Part shown: in pieces, positions 1 to 6,942 of the stretch | Layout of the letters: each line of letters starts with the position of its first letter | Numbering within the stretch: position 1 is the first letter of the stretch | DNA from: Alphaproteobacteria bacterium | GTDB taxonomy: Bacteria; Pseudomonadota; Alphaproteobacteria; Micavibrionales; UBA2020 | Direction: 5' to 3' | Assembly (NCBI GenBank): GCA_018971405.1 | Contig: JAGXAX010000081.1 | Coordinates: 1 to 6,942 of the forward strand | DNA: 6,942 bases | The notes under the pieces: model-generated | What the model was told of the DNA's origin: nothing | The model's input: the letters and a program-made list of their open reading frames with translations, nothing else | The model's database searches: none | Translations under genes and position numbers: made by a program

Positions 1-1
1 G

Positions 2-1417
2 GAAACACGCGACCGCATGGCGCAGGTGAAAGACGCCTACATCCGCGAGCGCCTGCACGATATCGAAGACCTGAGCCACCGCCTGCTCAGCCATCTGGGG
101 CAGCGCGGCGAAGGGCGGGCGCATGCGCAACTGCCGGCGGAGATCATCCTCGTGGCGCCGACGCTCGGCCCCGCGGCGCTGCTCGACTACGGCGACCGGC
201 TGAAGGGCGTGGTGCTGGAAAAGGGCGGATATTCCAACCACGTGGCGATCGTGGCGCGGTCATTGGGGATACCGGTCGTCGGGCAGTGCGAGGACGCGCT
301 CTCCTTCGCCCGTGACGGCGACCACATCATCGTTGACGGCGACCGCGGCGACGTCTATCTCCGCCCGTCGCAGTACGAGATTGAGCTTTATACGCGCAGC
401 CTCGAGGCGCGCGCCAGCCGCGCCCATATGTACCGCCATTTGCAGCAGCAAGGCCAGCCCGTCACCAAAGACGGGGTGAAGGTCTCGGTACAGATGAACG
501 CGGGGCTGCTGTCGGAAGTCGCGTCGGTCGCCGCGACCGGCGCGGATGGCATCGGGTTGTTCCGCACCGAGCTCTCCTTCATGGGCTGGAAGAAATATCC
601 GCTGGTCGTGACGCAGGCCGAGCTTTACGGCAAGGTGATGGACCGCCTTGGCGACAAGCCGGTCGCCTTCCGTACGCTCGACATCGGCGGCGACAAGCCG
701 CTGCCCTATTTCAAGGCGCCGTTCGAGGAAAACCCCGCGCTCGGCTGGCGGGCGGTGCGTATCGGCATGGACCGGCCCGCCGTCCTGCGCACGCAGTTCC
801 GCGCCTTCATCCGCGGCGCGCGGGGGCGCGACCTCAAGGTCATGCTGCCGATGGTGGCAGAGGTGGCGGAATTCGACCGCGCCCGCGCCCTGCTGGAGAT
901 GGAAAAAGACCGCGCCCGCAAGAGCGGCATGCCCGTGCCGGAGAAGATCGAGCTCGGCGTGATGCTCGAAGTGCCGTCGCTTTTGTGGCAGCTCGACACG
1001 CTGTTGCAGACGGCCGATTTCGTCTCCGTCGGCACCAACGACATGATCCAGTACCTCTACGCGGCGGACAGGGGCAACGATTTCATGCGCGGGCGGTACG
1101 ATTCCCTCTCGCCCGCCATGCTGCGCGTGCTGAAGTTCATCGCCGACCAGTGCCGGAGCGCCGGCGTGCCGGTCAGCGTCTGCGGGGAGATGGCAGGGCA
1201 GCCGCTGGAGGCCATGGTCCTGATCGTGCTGGGGTATGAGAATCTGTCGGTGACGGCGCCGCAGGTCGAGGCCGTCAAAATGATGATCCCGACCCTTGAT
1301 ACGGGGCTGCTTCTGCCGTATCTTGAGCAGCTTATGAAATCCCGCGAGCATTCGCTGAGGGAGCGCCTGCTGTCGTTTGCACACGACCATCGGGTGCATA
1401 TTACGCAAGACATTTGA
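2..1417 (+). CDS. ptsP: PTS enzyme I-like phosphoenolpyruvate-protein phosphotransferase (PtsP/EI-Ntr), 5' truncated
   Basis: It takes phosphate from phosphoenolpyruvate onto an active-site histidine and passes it to an HPr/NPr-type carrier in the cytoplasm. The reading frame is open to the left window edge, so this is a C-terminal fragment; Met at base 17 is probably internal and is used as residue 1 here. Residues 1-30 are the end of the helical carrier-binding region. Residues about 45-118 are the swivelling phosphohistidine domain, with the active His75 in SNHVAIVARSLGIP. Residues about 145-435 are the PEP-binding barrel, with GLFRTE (Arg183), TLDIGGDKPLPYF, NPALGWRAVRI, MLEVP (Glu318) and GTNDMIQYLYAADR (Asp342) as metal and PEP ligands. 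The general-acid Cys389 lies in VCGEMAG. All catalytic residues are present. I infer the nitrogen-PTS form from the alphaproteobacterial context; its N-terminal GAF sensor domain would lie upstream, unseen. A sugar-type PtsI is the alternative. Confidence 0.93.
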   Translation, partial: ETRDRMAQVKDAYIRERLHDIEDLSHRLLSHLGQRGEGRAHAQLPAEIILVAPTLGPAALLDYGDRLKGVVLEKGGYSNHVAIVARSLGIPVVGQCEDALSFARDGDHIIVDGDRGDVYLRPSQYEIELYTRSLEARASRAHMYRHLQQQGQPVTKDGVKVSVQMNAGLLSEVASVAATGADGIGLFRTELSFMGWKKYPLVVTQAELYGKVMDRLGDKPVAFRTLDIGGDKPLPYFKAPFEENPALGWRAVRIGMDRPAVLRTQFRAFIRGARGRDLKVMLPMVAEVAEFDRARALLEMEKDRARKSGMPVPEKIELGVMLEVPSLLWQLDTLLQTADFVSVGTNDMIQYLYAADRGNDFMRGRYDSLSPAMLRVLKFIADQCRSAGVPVSVCGEMAGQPLEAMVLIVLGYENLSVTAPQVEAVKMMIPTLDTGLLLPYLEQLMKSREHSLRERLLSFAHDHRVHITQDI

Positions 1418-1429
1418 AAGAAATCATTC

Positions 1430-1436
1430 GGGGAAG
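1430..1436 (+). promoter_or_regulatory. Ribosome binding site of the rodZ-like gene
   Basis: GGGGAAG lies six bases before the ATG at 1443. This places the start there and not at the in-frame ATG at 1377, which lies inside ptsP, lacks such a site and would add 22 residues that do not resemble the family. Confidence 0.75.
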
Positions 1437-1442
1437 AAAATT

Positions 1443-2534
1443 ATGGCCGAACGCAAAAAAGCAAAACAAGCCGATGTCGCCGCCCGTCAGGAACCGGTTC
1501 CGGTCGGCGCGGCCCTGCGCGCGGCGCGGCTGGAAAAGAAACTGGAGATCGACGACGTCTCCCACGCCATCAACATCCGCGCCGCCCAGGTGCGGGCGAT
1601 CGAGGAGAACGACATTTCGGCCCTGCCCGGCATGACCTATGCCGTGGGGTTCGTGCGTTCTTACGCGAACTTTCTCGGCATGAACGGCGCGGAGATCGTG
1701 CACCGCTTCAAGGCCGAGCAGGGGCACGAGCAGCCGCAGGCCGACCTCAAGTTTCCCGAGCCGATCGCGGAAAGCCGCGTGCCGACGCCGGTCATGGCGG
1801 GCGTCGGCGCTTTTCTGGCGGTGATCCTGCTGGTGGGCTGGACGATCTATTCCAACATGCACGACGCCGACAAGGCGGCGACGCAGGTGCCGCCCGCGCC
1901 GGTCGTGGCGGGCATCGCGGGGGCGACGCCGCCCGCGCCTGCACCTGCCGTTTCCCCCGCTCCCGCGGCCGCGCAAACGGCGGTTTCTCCGGCGGTGACG
2001 CCGGCGGCCAATGCCGCGCCCGCCGCCGGTTCCGCTTCGCCGCCGGCTCCGGCGACGACGATAGCGGCGCCGACGCCCGCCATGCCCGTCAAGGTGGCGG
2101 CGGAGGACAAAATGCCCGTCGCGGCGGATAAAACGCCGCCCGCGAAAACGGAGCAGGCCGGCGTGGAACAGGCTGCAGCCGTGCCCGCAGCGGCGGCGCC
2201 CGTCGTCAAACCCGCGCCGAAGAAGAAAAAAGAGGCCGTCATCCGCGTCCGCGCGCCGAAGAGCCGCGTCACGCTCCGCGCCGCCGCGGCGAGCTGGGTG
2301 CAGATCAGCAACGCGCAAGGCGCGGTCATCTACAGGAAGGTGCTGCGTCAGGGCGAGCAATACGACGTGCCGGAACAACCGGGCCTCGTGCTGGACACGG
2401 CCAACGCGGGCGGGCTGGAGGTGTTCGTCGACGGCAAGCGCGTGCAGAATCTCGGCGGCGACGGAGAAATCCTGCGCGGCATAGACCTCGACCCGAAATC
2501 GCTTAAAATCAAGCGCGAGGCGATACGAGGTTAA
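1443..2534 (+). CDS. rodZ: RodZ-like membrane protein: helix-turn-helix, one transmembrane segment, DUF4115
   Basis: Predicted bitopic inner-membrane protein of 363 residues (E. coli RodZ has 337). Residues about 21-90 form the RodZ-type helix-turn-helix domain ([20 protein letters not shown], then [20 protein letters not shown]). In RodZ this fold binds MreB and not mainly DNA. Residues about 117-136 are a hydrophobic span ([19 protein letters not shown]). Residues about 148-258 are an Ala/Pro-rich, probably disordered periplasmic linker, ending in a lysine cluster (PKKKKEA). Residues about 268-355 are a DUF4115 beta domain ([33 protein letters not shown]). By family knowledge it anchors the MreB elongation machinery and sets cell shape. 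The next gene, ispG, starts one base after the stop, the same rodZ-ispG adjacency as in E. coli. A membrane-bound transcription regulator is a less likely role. The domain call is firm; the shape role is inferred from the family. Confidence 0.88.
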   Translation: MAERKKAKQADVAARQEPVPVGAALRAARLEKKLEIDDVSHAINIRAAQVRAIEENDISALPGMTYAVGFVRSYANFLGMNGAEIVHRFKAEQGHEQPQADLKFPEPIAESRVPTPVMAGVGAFLAVILLVGWTIYSNMHDADKAATQVPPAPVVAGIAGATPPAPAPAVSPAPAAAQTAVSPAVTPAANAAPAAGSASPPAPATTIAAPTPAMPVKVAAEDKMPVAADKTPPAKTEQAGVEQAAAVPAAAAPVVKPAPKKKKEAVIRVRAPKSRVTLRAAAASWVQISNAQGAVIYRKVLRQGEQYDVPEQPGLVLDTANAGGLEVFVDGKRVQNLGGDGEILRGIDLDPKSLKIKREAIRG

Positions 2535-2535
2535 G

Positions 2536-3657
2536 ATGTCTTACGCTGTCCGCCCTTACCGTCAAATCCAGCGCCGCAAGTCGCGGCAGATCATGGTCGG
2601 CCGCGTACCCGTCGGCGGCGACGCGCCGATCACCGTGCAGTCCATGACCAACACGCTCACCGCCGACGCGGCGGCGACGGTCGCGCAGATCCACGCGATG
2701 GAAAAGGCGGGCGCGGATATCGTGCGCGTGTCCTGCCCCGATGAAGCCTCGACCAAAGCCTTAAAGGAAATCGTGAAGCGGGTCTCCGTGCCGGTCGTGG
2801 CGGATATCCATTTTCATTACAAACGCGCGATTGAATCGGCCGAGGCGGGCGCGGCCTGCCTGCGCATCAATCCCGGCAATATCGGCTCGGACGAGCGGGT
2901 AAAGGAAGTCATCAGGGCGGCGAAAGACCACAACTGCGCGATCCGCATCGGCGTCAACGCAGGGTCGCTCGAAAAGGATTTGCTTGAACAATTCGGCGAG
3001 CCCTGTCCGGAGGCGATGGTGGCCTCCGCCCTCCGGCATATCAAAATCCTCGAAGACCACGACTTCTTCAATTTCAAGATCAGCTGCAAGGCCTCCGACG
3101 TGTTTCTCGCCGTCGCCGCCTACCAGCAACTGGCCGAGGCCTGCGACTATCCCCTGCATATCGGCGTCACCGAGGCGGGCGGCTTGCGCTCCGGCACGGT
3201 GAAATCCTCCATCGGCATGGGCAACCTTTTATGGGCGGGCATCGGCGACACCATCCGCGTGTCGCTCTCCGCCGATCCGGTGGAAGAGGTGCGCGTCGGA
3301 TTCGACATGCTGAAGGCTTTGGGTCTGCGCCACCGCGGCGTCAACGTGATTTCCTGCCCCTCCTGCGCGCGCCAGCAGTTCGACGTCATCGAGACGGTGC
3401 GCGTGCTCGAGGAGCGCCTCGCGCATATCGCGACGCCGATGACGGTCTCGGTGATCGGCTGCGTCGTCAACGGCCCGGGCGAGGCGCTGATGACGGACAT
3501 CGGCTTCACCGGCGGCGGACGCGGCACGCATCAGGTCTACATCAAGGGCCAGCCACACCATCGTTTGCAGAACGAGGATATCGTCCAGCACATGGTCGCG
3601 CTAGTGGAAGAAAAGGCCGCCGAAATCGAAAAATCAAAAGCGCAGAACGCGGCTTAA
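2536..3657 (+). CDS. ispG: 4-hydroxy-3-methylbut-2-en-1-yl diphosphate synthase (GcpE)
   Basis: Penultimate enzyme of the cytoplasmic MEP isoprenoid pathway. It converts 2-C-methyl-D-erythritol 2,4-cyclodiphosphate to HMBPP in a two-electron reduction using a [4Fe-4S] cluster. At 373 residues it has the usual two-domain proteobacterial length (E. coli 372). An N-terminal TIM barrel (about 10-255) carries [41 protein letters not shown] and NPGNIG. The C-terminal domain holds the cluster ligands Cys274 and Cys277 ([12 protein letters not shown]), Cys309 ([12 protein letters not shown]) and Glu316. These sit a constant four residues from the E. coli positions, so the core aligns without gaps. 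The ATG follows the rodZ stop by one base, with a GAGG at 2527-2530, which implies a shared transcript and probable translational coupling. The electron donor, flavodoxin or ferredoxin, cannot be told from the sequence. Confidence 0.97.
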   Translation: MSYAVRPYRQIQRRKSRQIMVGRVPVGGDAPITVQSMTNTLTADAAATVAQIHAMEKAGADIVRVSCPDEASTKALKEIVKRVSVPVVADIHFHYKRAIESAEAGAACLRINPGNIGSDERVKEVIRAAKDHNCAIRIGVNAGSLEKDLLEQFGEPCPEAMVASALRHIKILEDHDFFNFKISCKASDVFLAVAAYQQLAEACDYPLHIGVTEAGGLRSGTVKSSIGMGNLLWAGIGDTIRVSLSADPVEEVRVGFDMLKALGLRHRGVNVISCPSCARQQFDVIETVRVLEERLAHIATPMTVSVIGCVVNGPGEALMTDIGFTGGGRGTHQVYIKGQPHHRLQNEDIVQHMVALVEEKAAEIEKSKAQNAA

Positions 3658-3660
3658 AGG
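3656..3660 (+). promoter_or_regulatory. Ribosome binding site of prfA, overlapping the ispG stop
   Basis: AAAGG overlaps the ispG TAA and stands five bases before the ATG at 3666. The prfA frame stays open far upstream inside ispG (to 3231), but the upstream translation is arginine-rich shadow sequence. This site and the family N-terminus ([20 protein letters not shown]) fix the start. Confidence 0.6.
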
Positions 3661-3665
3661 CTCCC

Positions 3666-4736
3666 ATGTCGCTTGACCGCAAACTCGACCAGGTGTTGAG
3701 CCGTTTTCAGGAGATCGAAGCGCTGATGGCGGCGGGCGACCTGCCGTCGGAGCAGTTCACGAGGCTCTCGCGCGAATACGCCGACATGACGCCGCTGGCG
3801 GAAAAGATCCGCGCCTTCAAGAAAGCCAAAGCCGAAATGAAGGATCTCGAGGAACTGATGGCAGGCGGCGACAAAGAGATGAAAGCGATGGCCGGGCAGG
3901 ATTTCTACGCCCTGAAAGAACGGCTGCCGCAATTCGAGCGCGACATCCAGATGGCGCTGCTGCCCAAGGACGTCGACGACGCGAAGAACGCCATCCTCGA
4001 AATCCGCGCCGGCACGGGCGGCGACGAGGCGGCGCTGTTCGCGGGCGACCTTCTCAACATGTATAAAAGATACGCCGCCGTGCGCGGCTGGCAGTTCGAG
4101 GTGATGGAAATATCCGGGAGCGACCTCGGCGGCATCAAGCAGGTGGTGGCCGAAGTGTCGGGACGCGACGTCTTCTCGCGCCTCAAGTTTGAATCCGGCG
4201 TGCACCGCGTGCAGCGCGTGCCGGCGACGGAGGCCTCGGGACGCGTGCATACGTCGGCCGCGACCGTCGCCGTACTGCCGGAGGCCGAAGAAGTGGACAT
4301 GGACATCAAGAACGAGGATTTGCGCATCGACGTCTTCCGCGCGGGCGGAGCGGGCGGACAGCATGTCAACAAGACAGAGTCCGCCGTGCGCATCACGCAT
4401 ATCCCGACGGGCGTCGTCGTCGTCATGCAGGATGAAAAATCCCAGCACAAGAACAAGGCCAAGGCGCTGAAGATCCTCCGCTCGCGGCTTTACGAGGCGC
4501 GGCGCGAGAAGCTGGCGAGCGAACGCGCCGCCGACCGCAAGGAGCAGGTCGGCTCCGGCGACCGGTCGGAGCGCATCCGCACCTACAATTTCCCCCAAGG
4601 CCGCGTGACCGACCACCGCATCAACCTCACGCTCTACAAGATCGACCGTGTCGTCAGCGGCGAATGCCTCGACGAAGTGATCGACCCGCTGATCGCCAAT
4701 GATCAGGCGGAAAAGCTGGCGGAAGCCGCATGGTGA
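3666..4736 (+). CDS. prfA: Peptide chain release factor 1 (RF1)
   Basis: Recognises UAA and UAG stop codons in the ribosomal A site and triggers hydrolysis of the peptidyl-tRNA ester. The protein has 356 residues (E. coli RF1 has 360). An N-terminal helical domain (about 1-105) is followed by the [20 protein letters not shown] segment. The codon-recognition tripeptide is P186-A-T188 in [20 protein letters not shown]. This PxT identifies RF1; RF2 has SPF. The catalytic loop [20 protein letters not shown] carries Gly230-Gly231-Gln232, and the C-terminal part has the usual [14 protein letters not shown]. No frameshift site like that of RF2 is present, as expected. The gene sits eight bases after ispG and overlaps prmC, whose product methylates Gln232. 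In many proteobacteria hisS follows ispG; here prfA takes that place. Confidence 0.98.
   Translation: MSLDRKLDQVLSRFQEIEALMAAGDLPSEQFTRLSREYADMTPLAEKIRAFKKAKAEMKDLEELMAGGDKEMKAMAGQDFYALKERLPQFERDIQMALLPKDVDDAKNAILEIRAGTGGDEAALFAGDLLNMYKRYAAVRGWQFEVMEISGSDLGGIKQVVAEVSGRDVFSRLKFESGVHRVQRVPATEASGRVHTSAATVAVLPEAEEVDMDIKNEDLRIDVFRAGGAGGQHVNKTESAVRITHIPTGVVVVMQDEKSQHKNKAKALKILRSRLYEARREKLASERAADRKEQVGSGDRSERIRTYNFPQGRVTDHRINLTLYKIDRVVSGECLDEVIDPLIANDQAEKLAEAAW
4721..4725 (+). promoter_or_regulatory. Ribosome binding site of prmC inside the prfA end
   Basis: GGAAG lies in the last codons of prfA, four bases before the ATG at 4730 and seven before an in-frame GTG at 4733. The spacing fits the GTG slightly better, so the true prmC start could be either. 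Confidence 0.45.
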
Positions 4737-5593
4737 AGCCTTCCACCGTGCGCGACGTTCTGCTCGATGTGCAGGACAGGTTTTGCGCGGCAGACCTCGA
4801 CACGCCGGAACTGGACGCCAGATTGCTGCTTCAGGCGGCGACGGGCCTCCGGCATGAAGACCTCATTCTGGAGGCCGCGCTCAGCGTGACCGATGAAGAA
4901 CGCGGACGGCTGGAAGCGATGGTGGCGCGGCGGCTGAAGCATGAACCCGTCTCGCGCATTCTGGGGTCGCGCGCTTTCTGGAACGCGGATTTCAGGGTCA
5001 CGCCCGACACGCTCGACCCGCGCGCGGATTCCGAAACGCTGGTCGAGGGCGTGCTGGGCCTTGCCGACAAGACAAGGCCGCTGACGATCCTCGATCTCGG
5101 CACGGGCACGGGATGCCTGCTTTTGTCACTGTTGCAGGAGCTGCCGCTGGCTACGGGGCTGGGGATCGACATCAGCGCCGGTGCCGTTGAAGCCGCCCGC
5201 GGAAATGCCGAATCGCTCGGTCTGACAAGCCGGTCTTATTTTATGAAAATAGATTGGAAAAAATTAACACCGTTAACTTTACACGACATCGTGATCAGCA
5301 ACCCGCCCTATATCACGGCGGCGGAAATGGAGGCGCTCGCGCCGGAAGTGCGCGAATATGACCCGATTGCCGCGCTTTCCGGCGGCGCGGACGGGCTCGA
5401 TTGTTATCGCGAGATCGCCGCGCTGCTGCCGCGCGCGTTGGCGCCACATGGTCTTCTTATCCTTGAAATCGGCGCGGCGCAGGCGGAGAGCGTCAAAGGA
5501 ATCCTTGGCAGGGGCGGTCTCGCCGTGCTACAAACCCTGACCGATCTCGCTGGACAGGACCGCTGCATTATTGCACGATGGGCGAAGGCTTGA
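4730..5593 (+). CDS. prmC: Peptide chain release factor N5-glutamine methyltransferase PrmC (HemK)
   Basis: Transfers a methyl group from S-adenosylmethionine to the side-chain amide of the GGQ glutamine in release factors, which speeds peptide release. It has 287 residues (E. coli PrmC 277). Residues about 1-75 are the helical substrate-binding domain. Residues about 90-287 are a class I Rossmann methyltransferase with the SAM loop [16 protein letters not shown] (120-135), acidic strand GIDIS (145-149) and the signature VISNPPYI (188-195), whose Asn191 and Pro-Pro-Tyr bind the glutamine. The usual PRPETE-like segment before motif I reads PRADSE (residues 97-102), a mild variant. The start overlaps the prfA stop (ATGGTGA), so the enzyme and its substrate are made from one message. 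Bases 5236-5282 are strikingly AT-rich compared with the rest of the gene. Confidence 0.96.
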   Translation: MVKPSTVRDVLLDVQDRFCAADLDTPELDARLLLQAATGLRHEDLILEAALSVTDEERGRLEAMVARRLKHEPVSRILGSRAFWNADFRVTPDTLDPRADSETLVEGVLGLADKTRPLTILDLGTGTGCLLLSLLQELPLATGLGIDISAGAVEAARGNAESLGLTSRSYFMKIDWKKLTPLTLHDIVISNPPYITAAEMEALAPEVREYDPIAALSGGADGLDCYREIAALLPRALAPHGLLILEIGAAQAESVKGILGRGGLAVLQTLTDLAGQDRCIIARWAKA

Positions 5594-5608
5594 GACGGAG
5601 CGAAGTTC

Positions 5609-5637
5609 CTGCCATATGCGTGGAACGCAAATATAAA
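5609..5637 (+). promoter_or_regulatory. Candidate sigma-70-type promoter for the DUF4167 gene
   Basis: In the 67-bp gap after prmC, CTGCCA (5609-5614, four of six matches to TTGACA) and TATAAA (5632-5637, five of six to TATAAT) are separated by exactly 17 bp. The downstream stretch is A-rich, unlike the surrounding GC-rich coding DNA. Transcription would start near 5644, giving a leader of only about 17 bases that contains a weak Shine-Dalgarno, GAAG (5647-5650). A small inverted repeat (TGCGT-gga-ACGCA, 5617-5629) lies between the two boxes. This is pattern matching only. Confidence 0.45.
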
Positions 5638-5660
5638 CAAAAAAGTGAAGAAAAACAGGC

Positions 5661-6224
5661 ATGAGACACAATCAGAACGCAAGGCGCATGCGCGGCGGTC
5701 GCGGGAACGGCCATAACGGCGGCGGCCACCACCACAACGGACAACCCGGCAGGCGCGTCAATCCCCGCGTTCAGACGTTCGACAGCAACGGCCCCGATGT
5801 GCGCATCCGCGGCACGGCCTACCAGATCAACGAAAAATACGTGACGTTGGCGCGCGACGCCACTTCGGCGGGGGACCGCGTTCTGGCCGAGAGCTATCTG
5901 CAGCACGCCGAACATTACCAGCGGTTCATCAACGAGATGACCGAGGAGATGAACCAGTACCAGCAGCAAAATCCGCAAAACCAGCCCCAGCCGCCGATCG
6001 ACGACCATGGTGCCCAGCCGCCGGCTGACGGTCATGCCGCCGCGCCGGAAACGGCGAGAGAGAGCTTAAGCGACCTCGATCAGGGCTTTCTGGTCGGTCC
6101 GCGCAATGGCAACGGAAATGGCAGGGAAGAGGGCAATGCCGCGGACGGCGGCGAACAGCCGCGCCTGCATGACGGGCAGGGCCGCCGTGCCGCGCGTCGC
6201 GGCGGGGAATCCGAAGCGGTTTAG
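5661..6224 (+). CDS. DUF4167 family protein, function unknown
   Basis: Small protein of 187 residues with no established function. Residues 1-35 are basic and rich in Arg, Gly, His and Asn (RRMRGGRGNGHNGGGHHHN), resembling RNA-binding RG-type tails. Residues about 36-100 are the conserved core: FDSNGPDVRIRGTAYQINEKY, then a helical stretch with LARDATSAGDRVLAESYLQHAEHYQRFINEM. From residue 100 on the chain is low complexity (Gln/Asn/Pro-rich, then NGNGNG) and probably disordered. One hydrophobic island, LSDLDQGFLVG (136-146), and a basic end, GRRAARRGG, stand out. There is no signal peptide or membrane span, so it is presumably cytoplasmic. The family typically lies between prmC and clpB in alphaproteobacteria, as here, which hints at translation or RNA-linked work; that is inference. 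Its own promoter candidate precedes it. Confidence 0.88.
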   Translation: MRHNQNARRMRGGRGNGHNGGGHHHNGQPGRRVNPRVQTFDSNGPDVRIRGTAYQINEKYVTLARDATSAGDRVLAESYLQHAEHYQRFINEMTEEMNQYQQQNPQNQPQPPIDDHGAQPPADGHAAAPETARESLSDLDQGFLVGPRNGNGNGREEGNAADGGEQPRLHDGQGRRAARRGGESEAV

Positions 6225-6262
6225 CCCTGTTCCTTTTTGCTTTTTAATGTGCTCCGCGTGCG

Positions 6263-6271
6263 TGCTATGAT
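6263..6271 (+). promoter_or_regulatory. Candidate extended -10 promoter for clpB
   Basis: TGCTATGAT combines an extended -10 TG (6263-6264) with a five-of-six -10 hexamer TATGAT (6266-6271). The -35 region at the right distance (about 6243-6248, TTTAAT) is poor, and a T-rich run (6234-6245) lies upstream. Transcription would begin near 6278, leaving a short leader that contains the Shine-Dalgarno. I see no clear heat-shock sigma (RpoH) promoter, although clpB is usually heat-inducible. Confidence 0.35.
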
Positions 6272-6281
6272 GATTATAGCA
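6263..6281 (+). repeat. Inverted repeat in the clpB upstream region
   Basis: Perfect 6-bp arms TGCTAT and ATAGCA are separated by seven bases. As RNA, an A-U pair and a G-U pair extend the stem to eight pairs with a UGA triloop. It overlaps the candidate -10 element and abuts the Shine-Dalgarno of clpB, so it could be an operator or a leader hairpin. It lacks a following U-run, so it is not a terminator, and it is not the CIRCE heat-shock operator. Confidence 0.5.
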
Positions 6282-6286
6282 GGGGG
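6282..6286 (+). promoter_or_regulatory. Strong ribosome binding site of clpB
   Basis: GGGGG preceded by A (6281) lies eight bases before the ATG at 6295, the best Shine-Dalgarno in the window. It fixes the clpB start and agrees with the family N-terminus [14 protein letters not shown]. Confidence 0.7.
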
Positions 6287-6294
6287 TGCGCGCC

Positions 6295-6942
<648 letters not shown>

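Noticed and set aside
260..1408. Minus-strand open frame of 382 codons opposite ptsP
   Set aside because: The His/Arg-rich translation has no family motif, while the plus strand carries a complete set of enzyme I motifs.
1401..2378. Minus-strand open frame of 325 codons opposite the RodZ-like gene
   Set aside because: Its translation is an Arg/Gly/His-rich mirror of the Ala/Pro linker, a typical GC-rich shadow, with no recognisable domain.
3231..3665. Upstream in-frame extension of prfA inside ispG
   Set aside because: The extension is arginine-rich out-of-frame ispG sequence; RF1 homology and the ribosome binding site begin at 3666.
3654..4616. Minus-strand open frame of 320 codons opposite prfA
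   Set aside because: Shadow of RF1 coding sequence; its composition is biased and it has no domain.
5264..5277. TTAA-N5-TTAAC in prmC as a CtrA cell-cycle regulator site
   Set aside because: The CtrA consensus needs seven bases between half sites; here there are five, and the site is deep inside a gene.
6105..6123. Direct repeat AATGGCA...AATGGCA in the DUF4167 gene
   Set aside because: It simply encodes the NGNGNG low-complexity run; two short copies do not make a meaningful DNA repeat.
6182..6238. Terminator after the DUF4167 gene (CCGCCG...CGGCGG followed by T-run)
   Set aside because: The stem is in coding sequence with a 12-base loop, and the T-run begins nearly 30 bases after it, so it does not form an intrinsic terminator.
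6225..6294. RpoH heat-shock promoter for clpB
   Set aside because: No CTTG-type -35 box with a matching -10 at the expected spacing could be found; only a weak general promoter pattern is visible.

Overview
The window is a GC-rich piece of bacterial chromosome that carries only plus-strand genes, packed end to end. The gene set and order point to an alphaproteobacterium. Three things support this: a PtsP-type PTS enzyme I, the order prfA-prmC-DUF4167-clpB, and the DUF4167 family itself, which is essentially alphaproteobacterial. The DUF4167 core here (DSNGPDVRIRGTAYQINEKY) looks to me more like Rhodospirillales or Micavibrio-type sequences than Rhizobiales, but that is a judgement from memory and not a search result.

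Layout. Bases 2-1417 hold the 3' part of ptsP (enzyme I of the nitrogen-related phosphotransferase system), whose start lies outside the window. After 25 bp comes a rodZ-like gene (1443-2534: helix-turn-helix, one membrane span, Ala/Pro linker, DUF4115 end). One base later comes ispG (2536-3657, MEP isoprenoid pathway). Eight bases later comes prfA (3666-4736, release factor 1), which overlaps prmC (4730-5593, the methyltransferase that modifies release factors). A 67-bp gap with a credible sigma-70-like promoter leads to a DUF4167 gene (5661-6224). A 70-bp gap with an inverted repeat, a possible extended -10 promoter and a strong Shine-Dalgarno leads to clpB (6295 to the window edge, cut just after the first Walker A motif).

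How they fit together. The ptsP-to-prmC stretch has no gap larger than 25 bp and no terminator that I can see, so it is probably one transcription unit. prfA and prmC are a functional pair: PrmC methylates the GGQ glutamine of RF1, and the overlapping stop and start suggest translational coupling. RodZ (cell-shape scaffold) and IspG (isoprenoid precursors, hence the lipid carrier for peptidoglycan) are neighbours in E. coli as well. DUF4167 and ClpB look separately transcribed.

I find no mobile element, CRISPR array, tRNA, rRNA or phage gene. No stretch over 300 bp lacks a gene. This is a conserved housekeeping cluster and I see no evidence of a new multi-gene system. The most unusual signals are the structured clpB leader, the uncharacterised DUF4167 protein with its low-complexity tail, and a 47-bp AT-rich patch inside prmC.
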